A DNA stretch of 60,638 bases from Roseibacillus sp. (lineage in GTDB: Bacteria > Verrucomicrobiota > Verrucomicrobiia > Verrucomicrobiales > Akkermansiaceae): positions 1 through 60,638 of the forward strand of contig JAQWTV010000044.1 in the NCBI GenBank assembly GCA_029242545.1. Reading direction: 5' to 3'. The notes under the pieces are model-generated. The model ran no database searches. It was not told the DNA's origin and was given only the letters and a program-made list of their open reading frames with translations. Below are positions 10,296-19,610 of this stretch, piece after piece; position 1 is the first letter of the stretch, and each line of letters begins with the position of its first letter. The position numbers were made by a program, and so were the translations under genes.

Positions 10296-10925
10296 ATGCC
10301 CCGTGTGCGTGATCCCAAGCGGACCCGACGCAAAATCCTGGAAGCCAGCTATCGCGAATTTTATCGCCATGGATTCCAAGGAGGGAGCATCAATCGCATC
10401 GTAGAAGCTGCGGGGATCACCAAAGGCGCCCTTTTCCACCACTTTGCTGGGAAGAATGAGCTGGGATACGCCGTGCTCGACGAACTGATGGTTCCGGCCA
10501 TCAAGAACTGGTGGGTCGAGCCCCTGGAAAAAGGAGAAGATCCCCTAGGCACCCTGAGAGACATTCTGCAGCGATTTCTAAAACGAGTCGAAGGGGAAGT
10601 AGCGGAAACCGGATTCCTTTTTAACGGCAGCCCGATTTGCAACTTCGCCGTAGAGATGTCACCCCTCGATGAGGGGTTTAGAACGCGCCTCTGCAGCATC
10701 TATGAAATCTGGTGCAAATCCATCCGTGATGCCCTCGAGCGCGGGCAGGAAAAATCTATCGTCCGTTCCGATATCGACCCATCCGATGAAGCCTCTTTCC
10801 TTGTCGCAATCATGGAGGGCGGGGCGAGCGTTGGGAAAGTCGACCAGGATATCACCTTTTTACGTGCCTGTATTCACACCGGGCAGAATCACCTCGATTC
10901 TCTCAGCGCCTCGCGGACCCCGTGA
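10296..10925 (+). CDS. TetR/AcrR family transcriptional regulator
   Basis: A 209-residue protein with an N-terminal TetR helix-turn-helix at residues about 8-55 (RRKILEASYREFYRHGF, then GITKGALFHHFAGKNEL), followed by a helical ligand domain (residues 60-205) with no recognisable specificity. TetR proteins are usually repressors released by a small ligand. The nearest plausible target is unclear: it is downstream of the DPP IV-like gene rather than divergent from it, so it may act on itself or elsewhere. Confidence 0.9.
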   Translation: MPRVRDPKRTRRKILEASYREFYRHGFQGGSINRIVEAAGITKGALFHHFAGKNELGYAVLDELMVPAIKNWWVEPLEKGEDPLGTLRDILQRFLKRVEGEVAETGFLFNGSPICNFAVEMSPLDEGFRTRLCSIYEIWCKSIRDALERGQEKSIVRSDIDPSDEASFLVAIMEGGASVGKVDQDITFLRACIHTGQNHLDSLSASRTP

Positions 10926-11022
10926 GAGCCATATCGCAGGCACCGGGTTATCTACCACTGGCGCCCCGGAAAGCATACGAGAACAGGCACACCTCCTCCT
11001 CCCTAAATTCTTTACTCAGGAT

Positions 11023-11490
11023 TCAGGACGGCTTCCACCCACCCAGCTTACACACTCTCCGGAAGTGCTTTCCCTCGACAGGCGTAATGGAGAGACGGTT
11101 TCCCTTTCTCAGACATAGCATTCCAGCCAATCTCGGATCTTCCTTCATTAGGGAGAGACTCACTTCCTCGGACAACTCTGCCACAAACTCAAAGTCCACT
11201 AGGACCCATCGAGGATCCTCCTTCTTTGATTTCGGGTCATAATACTTTGAACGCTTCTGAAATTGGGTCGGATCAGGGTAAGGCTCACTGACCACTCGTG
11301 CGATCCCAACAACCCCAGGCGAGGCGCAGTTGGAATGGTAATAAAGAGCCAGATCTCCGATCTTCATGTCGTCCCGCATCATGTTACGCGCTTGATAATT
11401 TCGAACCCCATCCCACTCAGCACGCTTCTCTTTTTTGAGCTGCTTGATTCCATAAACATGGGGCTCGGACTTGATGAGCCAGTATTTCAT
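11023..11490 (-). CDS. EVE domain-containing protein
   Basis: A 155-residue single-domain protein of the EVE family (PUA-like fold). It starts MKYWLIKSEP and contains WDGVRNYQARNMMRDDMKIGD reduced here to its core GVRNYQARN, and ALYYHSN, the family's typical landmarks. EVE domains bind modified bases in DNA or RNA; the bacterial single-domain versions are of uncertain function. It lies last in the minus-strand run that starts at rpmH, 98 bp after the COG2509 flavoprotein, and converges with the TetR gene. No defence genes are adjacent, so a housekeeping role is more likely than restriction. Confidence 0.92.
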   Translation of the reverse strand: MKYWLIKSEPHVYGIKQLKKEKRAEWDGVRNYQARNMMRDDMKIGDLALYYHSNCASPGVVGIARVVSEPYPDPTQFQKRSKYYDPKSKKEDPRWVLVDFEFVAELSEEVSLSLMKEDPRLAGMLCLRKGNRLSITPVEGKHFRRVCKLGGWKPS

Positions 11491-11588
11491 GCCCGACCTC
11501 TACTCCGGTTATGAGAACCACACAATAACTTCAGCTCCCGTACTGTCTCAGCGAACTACCCAAAGAGCCACCGAGAAGGCCACCTACT

Positions 11589-13172
11589 TCACTTCACCAT
11601 CTCTGATACCGCTTCGGCACTCCTGCGCCCATCCAGAGCCGCCGACACGATACCACCCGCGTAGCCCGCACCCTCTCCACAGGGGAAGAGCCCTCTGACC
11701 CCGGGATGCTGCAGACTCTCCTTATCGCGTGGCACGCGAACAGGAGAACTGCTCCGAGTCTCAAACCCCACCAGAAGAGCCTCGTCACTGAGATAGCCCT
11801 TCATCGATTTGCTAAACCGGAGAAGACCCTTTCTCAACGAATTCGCGATAAATCCTGGAAGAATCTGGTCCAGACGCGCAGCGCGCACACCGGGAAAATA
11901 GCTGGTCCCGGGCAGATCCTGTGAATCGCGCCGACCCAGGAAATCCACCATTCTCTGAGCAGGAGCGGCCTGCCCCCCTCCACCTGCCCTCTTGGCAGAA
12001 CGCTCCACATCCAATTGAAGCCCTATCCCCGCAAGAACCCCATGCTCTTCCCGCCATGGGGCAGTGTCATCGGGATCAATTCCGACAACAATGCCACTGT
12101 TAGCATAAGGGGAGTCTCTTCGTGAAAGCGACATGCCATTGACAACCACCTCATCATCCTCCGTAGCACAGGGAACAATAAACCCTCCCGGGCACATGCA
12201 GAATGAGTGCACGCTGCGTCCCTTGACCGTAGTTGCAAGCCGGTAGCGAGCAGCTGGGAGCAGATCTGGCCGCCTTTTGTCTCCACGGAGATGATACTGG
12301 ATTCCATCGATCAAGGGCTGGGGATGTTCAATGCGCACTCCCATCGCAAAAGGCTTTTGCTCGAGAGCAACGCCGTTCCGCATTAAAATGGAATAGACGT
12401 CTCTTGCGGAATGCCCCGTGGCAAGAATGACACCTTCTCCACGAAACTCATGTCCATCGGCTGTACTTACTCCCACCAGCCGCATGGAGCTTTTTTCCAT
12501 GAGAAGATCCGTCACCTTGCTCCCAAAATGAACCTCTCCACCTGCTGCAAGAATCGTTTCTCGCAACGACTTGACGACATTCGGGAGAAGGTTGGACCCG
12601 ATATGAGGGTGGGCCTCGGTAAGGATCTCGGGAGGGGCACCATGCGCTACCAGAATTTCATATATTTCACGCACGGGCCCTCTCTTGGTAGCGCGAGTAT
12701 ATAGTTTTCCGTCTGAAAACGTCCCAGCTCCCCCCTCTCCAAAACAGTAGTTTGAGTCCTGAATCACCCTGCCTTCCCGCAGGAGTGGGGCAAGGTCAAA
12801 TCGGCGGGCAAACGCATCCTTCCCTCGCTCGAGAATGACCGGGCATAACCCTAACTGAAGACAGCGAAGGGCCGCAAACATTCCAGCAGGACCACAACCG
12901 ACAACCAGAACTCGGCGGGCATTCTCAGAAGCCCGAGGAAAAGATGGCACTGCCAGTTTCTCCGCAGGTATTTCCGCGTCCACCCCGATAAGAAGTCGCA
13001 ATTTGAAGCATACAGGAAACTTCCTGGCATCGACCGACTTCTTAAGTAGCTCTACGCTCGCCACTCGGTCAGGCTTGATGCCGATCTTACGCGCTACAGC
13101 CCGTCGCCACGCCTTCTGGTCCTCAAGCTTTTCTAATGCCAGAGTGATATCAACCTCTTGGGACCTCGCCAT
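11589..13172 (-). CDS. FAD-dependent oxidoreductase, COG2509 family
   Basis: A 527-residue cytosolic flavoprotein. An N-terminal region of about 90 residues precedes a Rossmann FAD-binding motif (VVGCGPAGMFAALRC). A family-typical segment CFGEGGAGTFSDGKLYTR follows, and the C-terminus has a second FAD-contacting segment (GLFPCGEGAGYAGGI). This architecture fits the uncharacterised FAD-dependent dehydrogenases related to glutathione-reductase-like flavoproteins; the substrate is unknown. Its start lies 3 bp after the stop of the thioesterase gene, so the two are almost certainly cotranscribed. Confidence 0.93.
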   Translation of the reverse strand: MARSQEVDITLALEKLEDQKAWRRAVARKIGIKPDRVASVELLKKSVDARKFPVCFKLRLLIGVDAEIPAEKLAVPSFPRASENARRVLVVGCGPAGMFAALRCLQLGLCPVILERGKDAFARRFDLAPLLREGRVIQDSNYCFGEGGAGTFSDGKLYTRATKRGPVREIYEILVAHGAPPEILTEAHPHIGSNLLPNVVKSLRETILAAGGEVHFGSKVTDLLMEKSSMRLVGVSTADGHEFRGEGVILATGHSARDVYSILMRNGVALEQKPFAMGVRIEHPQPLIDGIQYHLRGDKRRPDLLPAARYRLATTVKGRSVHSFCMCPGGFIVPCATEDDEVVVNGMSLSRRDSPYANSGIVVGIDPDDTAPWREEHGVLAGIGLQLDVERSAKRAGGGGQAAPAQRMVDFLGRRDSQDLPGTSYFPGVRAARLDQILPGFIANSLRKGLLRFSKSMKGYLSDEALLVGFETRSSSPVRVPRDKESLQHPGVRGLFPCGEGAGYAGGIVSAALDGRRSAEAVSEMVK

Positions 13173-13175
13173 CTC

Positions 13176-13526
13176 TCACGCCCCGATAGATCGCTTGGAT
13201 CCATTTTCGTCCACATTTACAAAGGTGACGCGGGTCGTAAATATGGGATCTCCCTCACCCATCTTCCCTACAAACACCGTCACTTTATAGGTTACCGAGG
13301 TCTCTCCTACCTTCTGTTGCTCCGAGCGAATTGAGATAATAGTGCCCTCCCTTACGCTGTGACGAAATACCACTTCATCCATCCCGATGGTCACAAATCG
13401 GCAGGATGGAAAATCCAGACTAGCCGCAATCCAGCTTGCTTCATCAACCCATCGAAGAAGCCGCCCTCCAAACAGGAACCCATACTGGTTGAGATCTTCC
13501 GGCAGGACGAGGCGATGCGTTTCCAT
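13176..13526 (-). CDS. Acyl-CoA thioesterase, hotdog fold (YciA/BACH-like)
   Basis: A 116-residue hotdog-fold protein with the usual landmarks of acyl-CoA thioesterases: an N-terminal HRLVLPEDLNQYGFLFGG, where the Asn and Gly-rich turn mark the active site, and a central FVTIGMDEVVFRHSVREG. It likely hydrolyses acyl-CoA esters in the cytosol. It is somewhat shorter than the 130-150 residues common for the family, with the C-terminus ending at KRSIGA. It sits between khpB and the COG2509 flavoprotein in a minus-strand run. Confidence 0.9.
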   Translation of the reverse strand: METHRLVLPEDLNQYGFLFGGRLLRWVDEASWIAASLDFPSCRFVTIGMDEVVFRHSVREGTIISIRSEQQKVGETSVTYKVTVFVGKMGEGDPIFTTRVTFVNVDENGSKRSIGA

Positions 13527-13589
13527 GTTTCGTCTGGCTAGTGATCCTTGGAGCCCTCGCTAACCTCCCTGTTCAGGAGGCCTTCTCTC

Positions 13590-14042
13590 TCAGGAGACCG
13601 GCTGGATGACGATACGCTTAAGACGCTCGTCACTCCGCGGGGAAATAGTCTCAATCTCGTCATCATCAACTAGCGCATTGTGAACGATGCGACGATGATA
13701 CGCGTTCAGCGGCCTCATTTTCATGGACTTCCCACTCTCCTTCGCCTTGTCAGCCAAGTCTCTGGCAGTAGCAATCAGTTTCTCTTCCTGTCTCACCCTG
13801 AAATGATCGCAGTCGATGCGAATGCGGGGAGGGTCCTGAACCTTTTTCTGAAGGATTCGGTTCACAAGATACTGGAGGTCGTCTAACCGGTCGCCGTGCT
13901 TCCCGATCAGCAGGCCACTTTCCTCTGTCAGGATCTGAAGGCATCCTCCTTCTTCGCTCTCTTCCTCCTCGATCGTCACATTGAACCCGAGCTGAGTCAC
14001 CATGGATTCAAGAATTTGGTGACCTTCAGAAAGCGCTTCCAT
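13590..14042 (-). CDS. khpB: KhpB/Jag-type RNA-binding protein (KH and R3H domains)
   Basis: A 150-residue RNA-binding protein. Residues about 30-85 form a KH-like domain with the GxxG loop in LLIGKHGDRLDDLQYLVN; residues 90-150 form an R3H domain (RPLNAYHRRIVHNAL, then SDERLKRIVI). The N-terminal Jag-N domain seen in Firmicutes is absent, as in many other phyla. The gene follows yidC in the standard rpmH-rnpA-yidD-yidC-jag order, which supports the call. KhpB binds many RNAs and influences division and envelope homeostasis in other bacteria. Confidence 0.93.
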   Translation of the reverse strand: MEALSEGHQILESMVTQLGFNVTIEEEESEEGGCLQILTEESGLLIGKHGDRLDDLQYLVNRILQKKVQDPPRIRIDCDHFRVRQEEKLIATARDLADKAKESGKSMKMRPLNAYHRRIVHNALVDDDEIETISPRSDERLKRIVIQPVS

Positions 14043-14132
14043 GGCGCCACCTTAGGATCCGGAGCCGTCCGGTCAAGCTAGGTATGAAACTCGTGCGTCC
14101 CCTCTGTGAATTTCTGGGAGGGGAAAAGCGTT

Positions 14133-16067
14133 CTATCCTCCAGTCCGCGGACCTCTTTTTTTCGGTTTTTTGGGCCCTTGTCCTCCCATCTGTCGGGACC
14201 TCATCGCCTTTTGCGTCTTCTGGGCCTCCTCGGCTCGCTCCTGTAGTTTTTGGAAAAATCCCTTTTTTGCGGCACCTCTCTTCTTTTTGAGCTCTGGGTC
14301 AGGCAAGCGCCGGGTGATCAGCATCTGCACGATGGCGAAGATGTTGGAGGTGGTCCAATAGAGTGCAAGGGCAGAAGCAAAGTTGTAGCAGAAGAAAAAG
14401 AAGATGACCGGCATCATCATGAAGAGACGACGCTGCATCTTGTCCCCCGTCTTGGGCGTCAGCGCCATCTGGAGCACCATCGTGACCGCCATGACAATCG
14501 GCAGAAGATTCACGCCCTCTCCTAGAAAAGGAAGAGCGAAGGGCAAGGTTGCTACCGTATCCGGTAGAGCAAGATCCTCAACCCAGAGGAAAGGCTGCTG
14601 CCGAAGCTCAACGGCATACTGGAGCATGATATAGAACCCGAAGAAGATAGGGATCTGCACCAGCAGGGGCAAACACCCCCCCAGGGGATTAATCCCATAA
14701 TCCCGATACATTTTCATCATCTCCTGATTCTGCCGATTGGGATCATCCGCATACTTCTCACGAAGCTCCTTAATCTCCGGCTGTAACTTCGACATCCGCT
14801 TCATGGCGCGGGTCGACTTGTTCTGCAGGGGCCACATCGCCCCCCGGATAATGATGGTAAGCACTACAATGGAGAAACCCCATCCCCACGAATCTGAAAC
14901 TTTGGAGAAGATTTTCGAAAACAACCCATTCAGAAGCCAGTTTAGAAAATTGCTGATCGGGCTGAATAGCCCGTAGTTCATGACCTTTGCGTAATCCCGA
15001 TCGTGCTTCTCACCAGTCTGACCAAGAAGACGACTGTTTTTGGGTCCGATATATACGTCGAAGGTAAGAGCCTCCTTGTTATCACCTCCAGGCGTCAGCT
15101 TTTTTTCGGGCAAACTCATTCCCAGACGAATCGATTCCCCTGATCCGCCACCCGCGATCCCAGGCAATTGAACCGCTCTTCGGTCTCCCCAGACCCACGC
15201 ATCATAGGGATTCTCCGGTGAGATGATGGTGGCGAAGAACTGATTACTCACTCCAGCAAATCCCAGCACGCCTGCATCCTCCTTGAAGTGCGGCTTCTTA
15301 CCCTTCTTGAACTTGACTACCCGACGCTTTTTATAGTCGCCATCTTTCTGGTAGAAGAGGGTGATATGACGGTCCCACTCTCCTTTCCAGAGAGGCGCGG
15401 CGGAGCCTGCGAAGAGACCATAATCCTGCAGATTCAAAGAGCCCTCCCCTGTATTCTCGAATTCCAAGTTGAGTTTCAGCCTGAATGACGCGCCCTCATC
15501 TTCTGAAGAGGCGTCTCTGGCCTCCTGCTTTTCAACCGTCCATGTCTTGGTGATCTGCAGACCTTCTCTGGTTTTCCCAACAAAGGAGATACTGGTGTCG
15601 GTATCCCACTCCTCAACATGAGCATAAACAAGATCGAGATATTGGTCGACCCCGGTGGTCAGGCGTCCGATTGGCTCAGATTCACTTTCGTTCAGACTGA
15701 CGAGATTCTCCTTATCCTGCACCGCAAACTGACCGCTCATCTCGGCGCGTTTGATTCCACCCCCGAAATTCGTGAAGGTGAATACGGCGCCGCTGCTAGA
15801 AAGCTTGAAGGTCTTTTCTTGGACGAGCGGATCAGCCTCCGGCGCCTTCGTGGCCTCTACCGAACCCTCCGAACCAGCAGCAGCCTCCTCGCCGCCCGTG
15901 GCGGGAGCAGTAACCGCGGCCGGGGCTCCCTCTTTACCCTCAGGCGACTCCTTCTCGATCAGAGCCTCCTGCTCCCTCACCGCCTCCGCGTTCTTTTTGC
16001 TAAAATTCAGATTGAGGTACAGCCCCAGGCAGCACAGCACGATAACGATCCAAGCCTTACGATCCAA
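14133..16067 (-). CDS. yidC: Membrane protein insertase YidC
   Basis: The YidC/Oxa1 insertase (644 residues) that places membrane proteins in the inner membrane, alone or with SecYEG. It begins MDRKAWIVIVLCCLGLYL (first membrane segment), followed by a Pro/Ala/Glu-rich linker, a large periplasmic P1 beta domain (about residues 85-345), and a C-terminal 5-TM core (SWGWGFSIVVLTIIIRG, NPLGGCLPLLVQIPIFFGFY, ALALYWTTSN). The start codon is TTG, with a strong AAAGGAG eight bases upstream, which decides the start. The C-terminal tail is Lys/Arg-rich (about 50 residues), as expected for ribosome binding. It lies 21 bp after yidD. Confidence 0.98.
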   Translation of the reverse strand: MDRKAWIVIVLCCLGLYLNLNFSKKNAEAVREQEALIEKESPEGKEGAPAAVTAPATGGEEAAAGSEGSVEATKAPEADPLVQEKTFKLSSSGAVFTFTNFGGGIKRAEMSGQFAVQDKENLVSLNESESEPIGRLTTGVDQYLDLVYAHVEEWDTDTSISFVGKTREGLQITKTWTVEKQEARDASSEDEGASFRLKLNLEFENTGEGSLNLQDYGLFAGSAAPLWKGEWDRHITLFYQKDGDYKKRRVVKFKKGKKPHFKEDAGVLGFAGVSNQFFATIISPENPYDAWVWGDRRAVQLPGIAGGGSGESIRLGMSLPEKKLTPGGDNKEALTFDVYIGPKNSRLLGQTGEKHDRDYAKVMNYGLFSPISNFLNWLLNGLFSKIFSKVSDSWGWGFSIVVLTIIIRGAMWPLQNKSTRAMKRMSKLQPEIKELREKYADDPNRQNQEMMKMYRDYGINPLGGCLPLLVQIPIFFGFYIMLQYAVELRQQPFLWVEDLALPDTVATLPFALPFLGEGVNLLPIVMAVTMVLQMALTPKTGDKMQRRLFMMMPVIFFFFCYNFASALALYWTTSNIFAIVQMLITRRLPDPELKKKRGAAKKGFFQKLQERAEEAQKTQKAMRSRQMGGQGPKKPKKRGPRTGG

Positions 16068-16088
16068 AATGAAACTCCTTTGTTACTT

Positions 16089-16397
16089 TTAGTGGGATTT
16101 TGAGTCGATCGCAGAGGTCTGTTCAGTGGTTGAGGCGTGATCCCTGTCTTTCTCAGCCACGACCTCCGCAATCTGTGGAACGGGGTCATACCCACAGCCC
16201 CCCCACGGATGACAGCGTAAAATCCGGCGAATCCCCAACAAACTACCCTTTAACCACCCATGCACCTCCGTAGCCTCCAGAAAGTAATTCGAACAACTTG
16301 GGTGATATCGACAATTACCCCCGCCCGATATCACTCGTAAAAAAGGGCGCAGAAGCTTCTGGTAGCACCTGATCAGAGTCTGGATAACCCACTTCAT
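16089..16397 (-). CDS. yidD: Membrane protein insertion efficiency factor YidD
   Basis: A 102-residue YidD protein with the family hallmarks: [14 protein letters not shown], a [14 protein letters not shown] cysteine segment and [17 protein letters not shown]. It is a small peripheral membrane protein that assists YidC-dependent insertion. It lies 12 bp after rnpA and 21 bp before yidC, the normal order. The last 30 residues (charged and Ser/Thr-rich) are less conserved. Confidence 0.97.
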   Translation of the reverse strand: MKWVIQTLIRCYQKLLRPFLRVISGGGNCRYHPSCSNYFLEATEVHGWLKGSLLGIRRILRCHPWGGCGYDPVPQIAEVVAEKDRDHASTTEQTSAIDSKSH

Positions 16398-16409
16398 GAA
16401 ATGCCGGCT

Positions 16410-16790
16410 CTACGGTGAATGAGAATTGCTCTGGAGAACATCTTTCCTGAAAACGCCCAACCCTTGGGCCAGCCGCAGCCAATCTGCCTCCAGTTCGCTG
16501 AAACTTGCTTCAGATGCTTTGCGCCTCGCAACGATCACTAGATAGCGGCCCTGATCGATCTTCTCGCCATGCTTAACGAGAATGGCCCTGAGACGGCGCC
16601 TGATCAGGTTTCTCGTTACAGCCCTTCGGGCGGATTTCCTTGAGGTAATAAAGCCGAATTTCAAATGCTCTAGCGAAGGACTGGGAAGAGTCGCCATCAC
16701 GAAATTTCGCGTGGCCATCGAACGTCCATGCTTTCTGACCGCGGAGAATTCCTCTCTCCGCGTCATGCTGAGTCGGCGCGGAACACGCAT
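16410..16790 (-). CDS. rnpA: Ribonuclease P protein component RnpA
   Basis: The protein subunit of RNase P, which cleaves 5' leaders from tRNA precursors. The landmark RNR motif is KSARRAVTRNLIRRRLRAIL (about residues 55-75). I take the ATG at 16790 (MRVPRRLSMTRREEF) as the start, giving 126 residues, rather than an upstream TTG at 16823 that adds 11 residues and lacks a good ribosome-binding site. It directly follows rpmH, as in most bacteria. No rnpB RNA gene is visible nearby. Confidence 0.93.
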   Translation of the reverse strand: MRVPRRLSMTRREEFSAVRKHGRSMATRNFVMATLPSPSLEHLKFGFITSRKSARRAVTRNLIRRRLRAILVKHGEKIDQGRYLVIVARRKASEASFSELEADWLRLAQGLGVFRKDVLQSNSHSP

Positions 16791-16835
16791 AATCCAAGGG
16801 ATTTTTCCCCGCGGAAGGCTCAAGCAAGCCCCGCG

Positions 16836-17021
16836 CTACTTACCGTGCTGCACAGTATGCCGCTTGTAGGGGATCTCTGCCCCCTTGGGAAGGAGACGCT
16901 TCCGCCCTTTCTGCCGGCGACGCTTGAGAATACCACGACCTGCTTTGGTCGCCATCCGAGCCCGAAAACCGTGCTGACGCTTCCTGACGCGTTTGGAGGG
17001 CTGGTATGTGCGCTTGCTCAT
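16836..17021 (-). CDS. rpmH: 50S ribosomal protein L34
   Basis: L34 core ([20 protein letters not shown], then [16 protein letters not shown]) is unmistakable. The usual protein has 44-46 residues; this one has 61, with an extra C-terminal tail of about 15 residues ending in RHTVQHGK. It heads the rpmH-rnpA-yidD-yidC-khpB run. dnaA, often the divergent neighbour of rpmH, is absent; a small membrane protein lies there instead. Confidence 0.97.
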   Translation of the reverse strand: MSKRTYQPSKRVRKRQHGFRARMATKAGRGILKRRRQKGRKRLLPKGAEIPYKRHTVQHGK

Positions 17022-17066
17022 GGTTTTAAGGCGTTTTCTGGGACAGCTAACGCTGGCGGGACGCGG

Positions 17067-17094
17067 AGACTAGCTGGAGTCCTTCATTTGTCAA
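17067..17094 (-). promoter_or_regulatory. Candidate sigma-70-type promoter for the rpmH run
   Basis: On the minus strand a perfect TTGACA (17089-17094) is followed after 16 bases by TAGTCT (17067-17072), a weak -10. The predicted start would give a leader of about 40 nt before the rpmH ATG at 17021. This is the only good -35 in the 243-bp gap between rpmH and the divergent small gene. Confidence 0.45.
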
Positions 17095-17264
17095 TCCACC
17101 AGAGGACTTTCCTGCCCCACCGCAGCAGAAAGAGGTCAACGCCGATCAGATCCCCTTCCAAGGCCCATGATTCCTACACAAATCCTGCACGTCCCCCGGT
17201 TTTCTTCGGCTCGAACATATCGCAGTTGCTCCTCTGAAATCTCTGCGCATATAGTCCCTGAGCA

Positions 17265-17531
17265 ATGAGCGAGATTGAAACGGTGGCCCTTTTACCCGGA
17301 GATATGCTTGCGATCTGCATGACAGCCCTTGTCAGCTTCGCCTTGGGCATGATTGCAACAATTCTTTTTATGATGGCACGCAGCGGAGGATCTCCGAGCG
17401 ACCTAGAGGACGAATTATTGAAGGACGGGAATCCGGAGACCTCGCACCGGCCACATGAAACTGCCAAAGACCTGTCGGAGCCCGCACCGCCAGAGACATG
17501 GGAGAAGAACTCAAACTGGTGGAAAACCTAA
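17265..17531 (+). CDS. Small single-pass membrane protein, unknown function
   Basis: An 88-residue ORF with an N-terminal leader, one hydrophobic segment at about residues 12-39 (MLAICMTALVSFALGMIATI) and an acidic, Pro-rich soluble tail ending in the aromatic segment NSNWWKT. I do not recognise the family. The membrane segment, the gene-like composition and the 16-bp spacing to the convergent trpB end support a real gene, but it could also be a chance ORF. Topology is probably N-out or N-in single-pass, with the tail in the cytosol or periplasm undetermined. Confidence 0.55.
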   Translation: MSEIETVALLPGDMLAICMTALVSFALGMIATILFMMARSGGSPSDLEDELLKDGNPETSHRPHETAKDLSEPAPPETWEKNSNWWKT

Positions 17532-17546
17532 TTGGGAGGAATCTCC

Positions 17547-18743
17547 CTACTTAGCCAGAAGGCGGCACGCCTGATCCATGTCCTTATCGCCTCTGCCAGA
17601 GAGGTTAATGATGATAATGTCGTTTTCAGGCAACTTGGGCGCGACCTCTGCAGCGTAAGCCACCGCGTGCGCGCTTTCCAACGCTGGAATAATCCCTTCT
17701 ATCTGCGAAAGTTGCTGAAAAGCCGCGAGCGCCGCGGAATCCGTTGCGTATGTATATTCTACCCTCCCCAGCTCCTGGAGAAAGGCGTGTTCAGGACCCA
17801 CTGCCGCGTAATCCAGACCTGCACTCACGGAGTGGGTCAGATCGATCTGCCCATCATCGTCCGCAAGTAGCCAGGTTTTTGTCCCCTGCAGGACACCTAG
17901 CTTTCCCCCTTGAAACCGTGCGGCGTGCCTTTTGGGCATGATGCCATCCCCTCCAGCTTCGACCCCGACCATCCGCACACTCGCATCGTCAAGGAACGGG
18001 TGAAAAAGACCGATCGCATTGGAACCTCCGCCAACACAGGCCACCAGCAGGCTCGGGAGACGCCCTTCCTGATTCAAGACCTGCTCACGGGCTTCCACTC
18101 CTATCACCTTATGAAAATCTCTGACCATCATGGGAAACGGATGGGAACCCAACGCTGACCCAATAATGTAGTGGGTATTCTCAACAGACGCGGTCCAGTC
18201 CCGCATCGCCTCACTGACTGCTTCCTTCAGGGTCGCCTGCCCGGCGGTCACGGGGACAACCTTGGCCCCGAGTAATTCCATCCTTCTCACGTTAGGGGCC
18301 TGACGTTCCATATCAACTTTTCCCATGTAGACGGTGCAATCGAGGCCGAACCGGGCACAAACGGTTGCAGTGGCCACGCCATGTTGACCAGCCCCGGTCT
18401 CGGCGATGATTCGGCGTTTTCCCAGGCGACGGGCCAGCAAGGCCTGTCCAATTGCGTTGTTAATCTTGTGAGCTCCGGTGTGAAGGAGATCCTCGCGCTT
18501 CAGGTAGACTTTAGCTCCCCCCATAAGCTCACTCCAACGTTCTGCATAGTAGAGGGGGGTAGGCCTTCCACAGTAATCGGACAACAGGACATCCAGCTCT
18601 CGCTGAAACTCCTCGTCGGTTCGGGCCCGCTCGTACTCCTCCGCGAGCTCCTCCAGGGGAGCCATCAGAGTTTCCGGGACAAACATACCGCCGAACCGTC
18701 CAAAATGGCCGGTAGAGTCCGGGGCGGAGGATGGCGCCTGCAT
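17547..18743 (-). CDS. trpB: Tryptophan synthase beta chain
   Basis: PLP enzyme joining indole and serine to make tryptophan. The internal ATG at 18743 ([21 protein letters not shown]) gives 398 residues, the normal TrpB length; upstream in-frame codons would add 25 atypical residues. Lys93 in [11 protein letters not shown] carries PLP, and GGGSNAIG binds its phosphate. The C-terminus has the expected NLSGRGDKD. trpA and the other trp genes are not in the window, so trpB stands alone between bioD and a convergent small gene. Confidence 0.98.
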   Translation of the reverse strand: MQAPSSAPDSTGHFGRFGGMFVPETLMAPLEELAEEYERARTDEEFQRELDVLLSDYCGRPTPLYYAERWSELMGGAKVYLKREDLLHTGAHKINNAIGQALLARRLGKRRIIAETGAGQHGVATATVCARFGLDCTVYMGKVDMERQAPNVRRMELLGAKVVPVTAGQATLKEAVSEAMRDWTASVENTHYIIGSALGSHPFPMMVRDFHKVIGVEAREQVLNQEGRLPSLLVACVGGGSNAIGLFHPFLDDASVRMVGVEAGGDGIMPKRHAARFQGGKLGVLQGTKTWLLADDDGQIDLTHSVSAGLDYAAVGPEHAFLQELGRVEYTYATDSAALAAFQQLSQIEGIIPALESAHAVAYAAEVAPKLPENDIIIINLSGRGDKDMDQACRLLAK

Positions 18744-18814
18744 GCACCCAAAGGAGCCGAGGACGAACAAAAAGTCAAAGGCGGAAACCAGCACTTGAAT
18801 TCGGATGGCCTCTC

Positions 18815-19483
18815 TCAACCACCGAAGCCGCCATTTCGGAAGGCCTCAAGAACCTCCTGCACGAGCGCACTGTCAGCCAGCCCGTCCCCATTCTCGAGGC
18901 ACGAAACCGGAGCGGCAAGGAGCTCCTCGAGAACCACTCGATTGGTCGTCATGGCGATATCATGGTCCTCGGTAAGATGATTCAGAATAACTCCAACGAG
19001 AGGCAGACCACGATCCCGAATGGCATGCTCCGTAAGGAGCGTATGATTGAGCGCACCGAGACGATTCGCCACCACCATTACCACAGGCCAGCCAAGAGCC
19101 TCCGCCATGTCGGCAAACGTATCCCTCCCGTTCATGGGAACTTCCCATCCTCCCACTCCCTCCATGACGAGAACTTCGTGACGTTCTGCCATCGATTCTG
19201 CATGCGATCGTATATCCTCGAGAGGAACTGGCTTGCTCTCAAGTTCCGCCGCGACCGACGGCGTCACCGGAGCCTGATACCAGACAGGGTTTATCGCCTC
19301 AATTGGCTCCTCATTTTCGCAGGCCTCTAGTAAAAGCTCAGCGTCATTCCGGTCTCCACAGCACACCGGCTTGTAGCCCACAGCGTCAACTCCTTCCTTA
19401 CGAAGCGAACGCACGAGCTCACAGGTAAGGTAGGTTTTTCCAACTCCGGTATCAGTTCCGGTAACTATAAGTGGAAGAGACAT
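18815..19483 (-). CDS. bioD: Dethiobiotin synthetase
   Basis: ATP-dependent dethiobiotin synthetase of biotin synthesis, making the ureido ring from DAPA and CO2. The N-terminal P-loop is [26 protein letters not shown] and EGVGGWEVP are further family landmarks. The start at 19483 ([13 protein letters not shown]) places the P-loop at the usual distance from the N-terminus, giving 222 residues. No other bio genes are visible. The gap to trpB is 71 bp, so cotranscription is possible but not implied by function. Confidence 0.95.
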   Translation of the reverse strand: MSLPLIVTGTDTGVGKTYLTCELVRSLRKEGVDAVGYKPVCCGDRNDAELLLEACENEEPIEAINPVWYQAPVTPSVAAELESKPVPLEDIRSHAESMAERHEVLVMEGVGGWEVPMNGRDTFADMAEALGWPVVMVVANRLGALNHTLLTEHAIRDRGLPLVGVILNHLTEDHDIAMTTNRVVLEELLAAPVSCLENGDGLADSALVQEVLEAFRNGGFGG

Positions 19484-19610
19484 GTTTCGACGGAGGGGAG
19501 GCAATTGCCATGCATTAAATGCTCCGAAAATAACTAAGTATCCCAGCGAGGACCTCTAACGGCTACCCGGGACTGGCTCGCCCATAATGGCATTGTCTTC
19601 CTGGTATCCG

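Noticed and set aside
11023-11490. EVE protein as part of a restriction or defence system
   Set aside because: No restriction, McrBC or other defence gene is adjacent; its neighbours are housekeeping genes.
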